Position numbers and translations under genes: made by a program. From Firmicutes bacterium UBA3871 (lineage in GTDB: Bacteria > Bacillota > Clostridia > Peptostreptococcales > Anaerovoracaceae), in NCBI GenBank assembly GCA_002392265.1, contig DGGP01000088.1, forward strand, positions 8,910 to 16,240: a stretch of DNA of 7,331 bases, read 5' to 3'. Shown here piece after piece: positions 4,996 through 7,331 of the stretch; position 1 is the first letter of the stretch; each line of letters opens with the position of its first letter. Below the pieces are notes generated by a model. The model made no database searches and was not told the origin of the DNA. It saw only the letters and a program-made list of their open reading frames with translations.

Positions 4996-5120
4996 TTACT
5001 CAGCATCCCAGAAGATTAATACATTGTAGAGACCATCGCCCCAAGCGGATCTGCATGTTGTAGCTGGCTAGTGTGATATAGTTTGCAGGCCATGCGCCAA
5101 CGAGTTCCTTAGCCTGTGCA
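4996..5120 (-). pseudogene. Remnant of a second SLH/S-layer gene
   Basis: Reading minus from 5120, the frame gives AQAKELVGAWPANYITLA. This matches AQAKELVGSWPANYIALA in the large S-layer ORF (residues 37-54), and the DNA matches closely over about 50 bases. At about 5066 the match ends and the frame changes. From there a second piece reads WGDGLYNVLIFWDAE and stops at 4996-4998; it resembles the S-layer C-terminus (RYN...VVFWK). So the middle of an S-layer gene, probably well over a kilobase, has been deleted, leaving an SLH scrap joined to a C-terminal scrap. The scrap begins 14 bases after the ATPase stop codon. The SLH identity is firm; assigning the second piece to the same gene is inference from the short YN...FW similarity. 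Confidence 0.72.
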
Positions 5121-5134
5121 GCTAATTTCAAAGC

Positions 5135-6487
5135 TTACAACAGTGGGACCATGTATATCGGCAGATATAGTGCTTCCTCGTCTTCACGAAAGTCTGCGGT
5201 ATGAACGACTATTGGCTTGGCGAGATAGCTGCCATACTTCGCAATAGCCTTCCTAATAGATGAAAGTGTGTAATTTTTGCCGGACTTCACTTCAATAGGT
5301 ATTATATTATGTTTGCTGGTGATATTCCCTTTTCGCAAAAGGAAGTCAAGCTCCATGCGCGAGTTTTTGTCAATGCGAGAAGTATTTGTGTAAAAGAACA
5401 GCTTGTTACCGGCAGCGACAAGCATTTGTGAAACCATATTTTCAAGCAACATCCCCGCATTTATTTCAAGCTTATTAAAAAGTAATTTTTTATATATATT
5501 TTCATTTATGATATCGCGTTCATTAAACGCATGGCTTATCAGCAGGCCCGTGTCATTCATATAGCATTTAAGTATTGTCACATCTCGGTTCAGTTGCAGC
5601 CCAATATTTGGCTCTGTAGAATTATAGCAGTTGTTCACTATCATTGCGTCTGAGAGCCAGAAAAGGTCATCTTTCACCGCGCTGAAACGTAAACCCTCTT
5701 CAATTGCAGCCAGTTTGAAATGCCTGTTTTGCTTTTTCAACTGAGCAGGGATTTCGTCAAAAATGCTTTCTACCCTTATAGCATTACCATCTACATGTTT
5801 CCTGATATCATCTCTATAAAGCTTGAGTATTCGTCTTTTAGCCTTGTCGGCTGCCGAAAAATCGTTATTCTTTGCAAATGCGGCAACTGCCTGCGGCATT
5901 CCACCAATAAGCATATACAATCGGAACTGATCCATAACCTTCCGGTGAAGGGCTTGTCCCAGAGGCTTTCCGGAATAATAGCAGCTACGAATTAACTCCA
6001 TCGTTCCAGGATTGCCTGTTGCCCACAAAAACTCTTCGAAGTCCATCGGATATAGGTTTATTATATCCTCTTCCGAAGGGATTAAAATGTTTTCAACATT
6101 TTTCTTAATAGAAATAAGAGAGCCGGTTTCAATGTAATCATATCGCCCATCTTCAACGAGGTATTTAACAGCGCTCCGAGCCTTAGGAAAAAGTTGAACT
6201 TCATCAAGTATTATAAGAGTGTCTCTTTCATGAAGAACTGTATTGTAATAGGCAGAAAGCTTTAGAAAAAAAGAATCCAGGTCATCTAAGTCATTTAAAA
6301 ATAGGTTCTTTATGTCATTACTCGCTTTATTAAAATCTATTAAAATATAAGTTTTATATTCATTTTTACCGAATTCGTTTACAATGTAACTTTTCCCTAC
6401 ACGGCGCGCACCTTGAATTAAAAGCGCTGAACGGCCTCGTTCATTGTTTTTCCAATCGACCAATTTTTGATAAATCTTACGTTTCAT
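5135..6487 (-). CDS. AAA_14/DUF4143 family ATPase
   Basis: This is a 450-residue protein. The N-terminal AAA_14 ATPase domain has Walker A G26-A-R-R-V-G-K-S33, Walker B L91-I-I-L-D95-E96-V-Q, and a sensor-like E120-T-G-S (120-123). The C-terminal DUF4143 domain contains LLEN (347-350), then E379-L-D381-F and I-E399-V-K401, the arrangement seen in PD-(D/E)XK nuclease-like folds. All motifs and the length fit the family, so it appears intact. A ribosome binding site AAGAGG lies 6 bases before the ATG at 6487. The family is abundant and often horizontally exchanged, and its cellular role is unsettled. Here it stands alone, transcribed away from the Phd/YoeB operon and separated from it by a three-copy tandem repeat. 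A DNA-related or defence role is only suggested by the domains and neighbours. Confidence 0.88.
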   Translation of the reverse strand: MKRKIYQKLVDWKNNERGRSALLIQGARRVGKSYIVNEFGKNEYKTYILIDFNKASNDIKNLFLNDLDDLDSFFLKLSAYYNTVLHERDTLIILDEVQLFPKARSAVKYLVEDGRYDYIETGSLISIKKNVENILIPSEEDIINLYPMDFEEFLWATGNPGTMELIRSCYYSGKPLGQALHRKVMDQFRLYMLIGGMPQAVAAFAKNNDFSAADKAKRRILKLYRDDIRKHVDGNAIRVESIFDEIPAQLKKQNRHFKLAAIEEGLRFSAVKDDLFWLSDAMIVNNCYNSTEPNIGLQLNRDVTILKCYMNDTGLLISHAFNERDIINENIYKKLLFNKLEINAGMLLENMVSQMLVAAGNKLFFYTNTSRIDKNSRMELDFLLRKGNITSKHNIIPIEVKSGKNYTLSSIRKAIAKYGSYLAKPIVVHTADFREDEEALYLPIYMVPLL

Positions 6488-6531
6488 TAAAAACCTCTTT
6501 CTTCGAAGGATGACCGAAGTACATCCGCATT

Positions 6532-6630
6532 ACACAAATCAAGATTTTTCTCAATGCAATTTTAACATAAATCAAGATTTTTTGGAACTGAAATTTTACA
6601 CAAATCAAGAATTTTATCATACTCAATGCG
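6532..6630. repeat. Three tandem 33-bp repeats in the divergent intergenic region
   Basis: Units begin at 6532, 6565 and 6598, exactly 33 bases apart, each opening with ACA(C/T)AAATCAAGA. CTCAATGC appears late in units 1 and 3 and is altered in unit 2. They lie between the ATPase start (6487) and the Phd promoter (6657). Read on the minus strand, unit 1 ends in TGTTAAAAT, an extended -10 candidate for the ATPase gene (6559-6567). Evenly phased repeats (about three helical turns) suggest a regulator binding array. The units are too alike throughout to be a CRISPR array. Confidence 0.75.
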
Positions 6631-6656
6631 ACCTTTTGTGAAGCCCCGTTTTTTTA

Positions 6657-6685
6657 TTGACATTTTTAAGAAATGATATTAAAAT
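6657..6685 (+). promoter_or_regulatory. Sigma-A promoter of the Phd/YoeB operon
   Basis: A consensus TTGACA (6657-6662) is followed after 17 bases by TAAAAT (6680-6685). GATATT occurs at 6675 and again at 6699, 24 bases apart, overlapping and following the -10, and could be part of an autoregulatory operator. Confidence 0.82.
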
Positions 6686-6739
6686 TGATGCAGAAAAAGA
6701 TATTGAAAATGGTACTTTTTATAGAAGGGGGAAAGATTA

Positions 6740-6982
6740 ATGCTTGCGATAAAAGGAACAACCGTAAAGCAGGATTTTAAGAACATTTGTGAAAGAGTTT
6801 GCAATGGAGAGGTTATAATTGTATCTCGTCCGCATAATGAAAATGTCGTACTTATATCAGAAAAAGATTACGCTGAATTTGAACGATTGAAGAGAAATAT
6901 GGCCTATCTGCAAAAGCTCGATCAAGCGATTGAGCAACGCAAAGATGGCACTATGAAGGCTCATGAGCTTATAGAGGAATAG
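6740..6982 (+). CDS. yefM-like: Phd/YefM family antitoxin
   Basis: This is an 80-residue protein. The N-terminal Phd/YefM DNA-binding and dimer domain is visible in LAIKGTTVKQDFKNICERV (2-20), G23-E-V-I-I-V-S-R (23-30), N36-V-V-L-I-S-E-K-D-Y (36-45). The acidic C-terminal helix (from about 50, ending AHELIEE) would cover the toxin. GGGGG at 6727-6731 sits about 8 bases before the ATG, and a consensus promoter lies 55 bases upstream. The YoeB toxin gene begins 3 bases after the stop, and its binding site AGAGG is inside the end of this gene. By family knowledge it neutralises YoeB and represses its own operon, with YoeB as co-repressor. The gene is intact with typical length. Confidence 0.9.
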   Translation: MLAIKGTTVKQDFKNICERVCNGEVIIVSRPHNENVVLISEKDYAEFERLKRNMAYLQKLDQAIEQRKDGTMKAHELIEE

Positions 6983-6985
6983 TCT

Positions 6986-7243
6986 ATGCAGAAATTATGG
7001 AGTGACGAAGCTTGGAACGAATATCTTTATTGGCAGTTTAACGACAAATCATTGCTAAAAAAAATCAACAACCTTATCAAAAGCATTGAACGCGAGGGCC
7101 CGATGAAAGGGATAGGAAAACCGGAAACGCTTAAATATCGTAAAGGGTATTCGCGGAGAATAACTGATGAGCACCGTCTGGTTTACGATGTTTCCGAGGA
7201 TGTATTATATATCTATTCTTGTAAAAATCATTACGAAGAATGA
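6986..7243 (+). CDS. yoeB-like: YoeB family ribosome-dependent mRNA interferase toxin
   Basis: This 85-residue protein is a clear YoeB match along its length: W5-S-x-E-A-W, Y13-L-Y-W-Q (13-17), K26-I-N-x-L-I-K, G42-I-G-K-P-E47-x-L-K, S56-R-R-I-x-x-E-H-R-L-V-Y (56-67), C79-K-N-H82-Y83. E47, R64, H82 and Y83 correspond to the catalytic E46, R65, H83 and Y84 of E. coli YoeB, so the enzyme should be active. It has two extra glutamates after the usually terminal HY. YoeB enters the ribosomal A site and cuts mRNA at the start or the translated codon. Translation is coupled to the antitoxin, with AGAGG (6973-6977) about 8 bases before the ATG and only 3 bases between the genes. Confidence 0.92.
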   Translation: MQKLWSDEAWNEYLYWQFNDKSLLKKINNLIKSIEREGPMKGIGKPETLKYRKGYSRRITDEHRLVYDVSEDVLYIYSCKNHYEE

Positions 7244-7263
7244 ATAACGGTATTAAATAAACG

Positions 7264-7293
7264 AACGACCGAAGACGCGGTCGTTTTGTTTTT
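7264..7293 (+). terminator. Intrinsic terminator of the Phd/YoeB operon
   Basis: AACGACC (7264-7270) pairs with GGTCGTT (7279-7285) around GAAGACGC, followed by TTGTTTTT. The stem equals that at 4024-4045, while five of eight loop bases differ; the hairpin starts 20 bases after the toxin stop. Confidence 0.85.
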
Positions 7294-7331
7294 ATACTAT
7301 ATTGAAGCACAAATTTGGCACACACTACTTT
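7264..7331 (+). repeat. Dispersed direct repeat, copy 3, cut by the window edge
   Basis: It has the same terminator stem and the same following 51 bases as copy 2 (one difference), running off the window at CACACTACTTT. It again lies directly downstream of a plus-strand toxin gene. Its right half cannot be seen. Confidence 0.85.

Larger units (their letters stand above)
4814..5134. other. Interval between the DUF4258 start and the ATPase stop
   Basis: It holds the promoter and palindrome of the DUF4258 operon, an AT-rich stretch with one weak plus-strand promoter-like sequence, a weak hairpin, and the S-layer gene remnant at 4996-5120. No intact gene is visible. Confidence 0.7.

Noticed and set aside
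5720..5995. Plus-strand ORF of 91 codons inside the ATPase gene
   Set aside because: Antisense shadow with no initiation signal and no recognisable domain.
6532..6630. Short CRISPR array
   Set aside because: Units are contiguous with similarity across most of the 33 bases; there are no unique spacers of uniform length and no cas genes.

Overview
The window looks like an accessory (genomic-island-like) stretch of a low-GC Firmicute, most likely a gut or rumen Clostridia member (Oscillospirales/Ruminococcaceae-like). The reasons are strong GGAGG-type ribosome binding sites, TTGACA/TAAAAT-type promoters, and an S-layer-homology (SLH) surface protein of the kind common in that group. The organism assignment is inference; no rRNA or housekeeping marker is present.

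Layout. (1) 71-983, minus strand: a tightly coupled three-gene operon in which two small DUF3791-type proteins flank a DUF3990 protein that looks like an ADP-ribosyltransferase toxin. (2) 1078-1135: first copy of a dispersed direct repeat. (3) 1174-3297, plus: a 707-codon S-layer/SLH surface-protein ORF that has lost its signal peptide and first SLH segment; it ends at a strong terminator. (4) 3387-3926, plus: a RelB/DinJ-like antitoxin with its own promoter dyad and a YafQ-type toxin gene broken by one frameshift. (5) 4024-4126: a terminator hairpin joined to repeat copy 2. (6) 4221-4892, minus: a DUF4258 toxin-like gene and a YgiT/MqsA-type zinc-finger antitoxin, with terminator, promoter and palindromic operator candidate. 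(7) 4996-5120, minus: remnant of a second S-layer gene. (8) 5135-6487, minus: an AAA_14/DUF4143 ATPase. (9) 6532-6630: three 33-bp tandem repeats in the divergent promoter region. (10) 6657-7243, plus: a complete Phd(YefM)/YoeB toxin-antitoxin operon. (11) 7264-7331: terminator plus repeat copy 3, cut by the window edge.

How it fits together. Four toxin-antitoxin-like modules of four different families lie in 7.3 kb, mixed with broken S-layer genes and with at least three same-orientation copies of one repeat. Copies 2 and 3 share 50 of 51 bases, and both directly follow a toxin gene and begin with the same terminator stem. This suggests a region built by repeated recombination or insertion, with addiction modules stabilising it. 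The S-layer pieces could be silent variant cassettes or simply debris. The sequence supports the truncation, but not a choice between those two readings.
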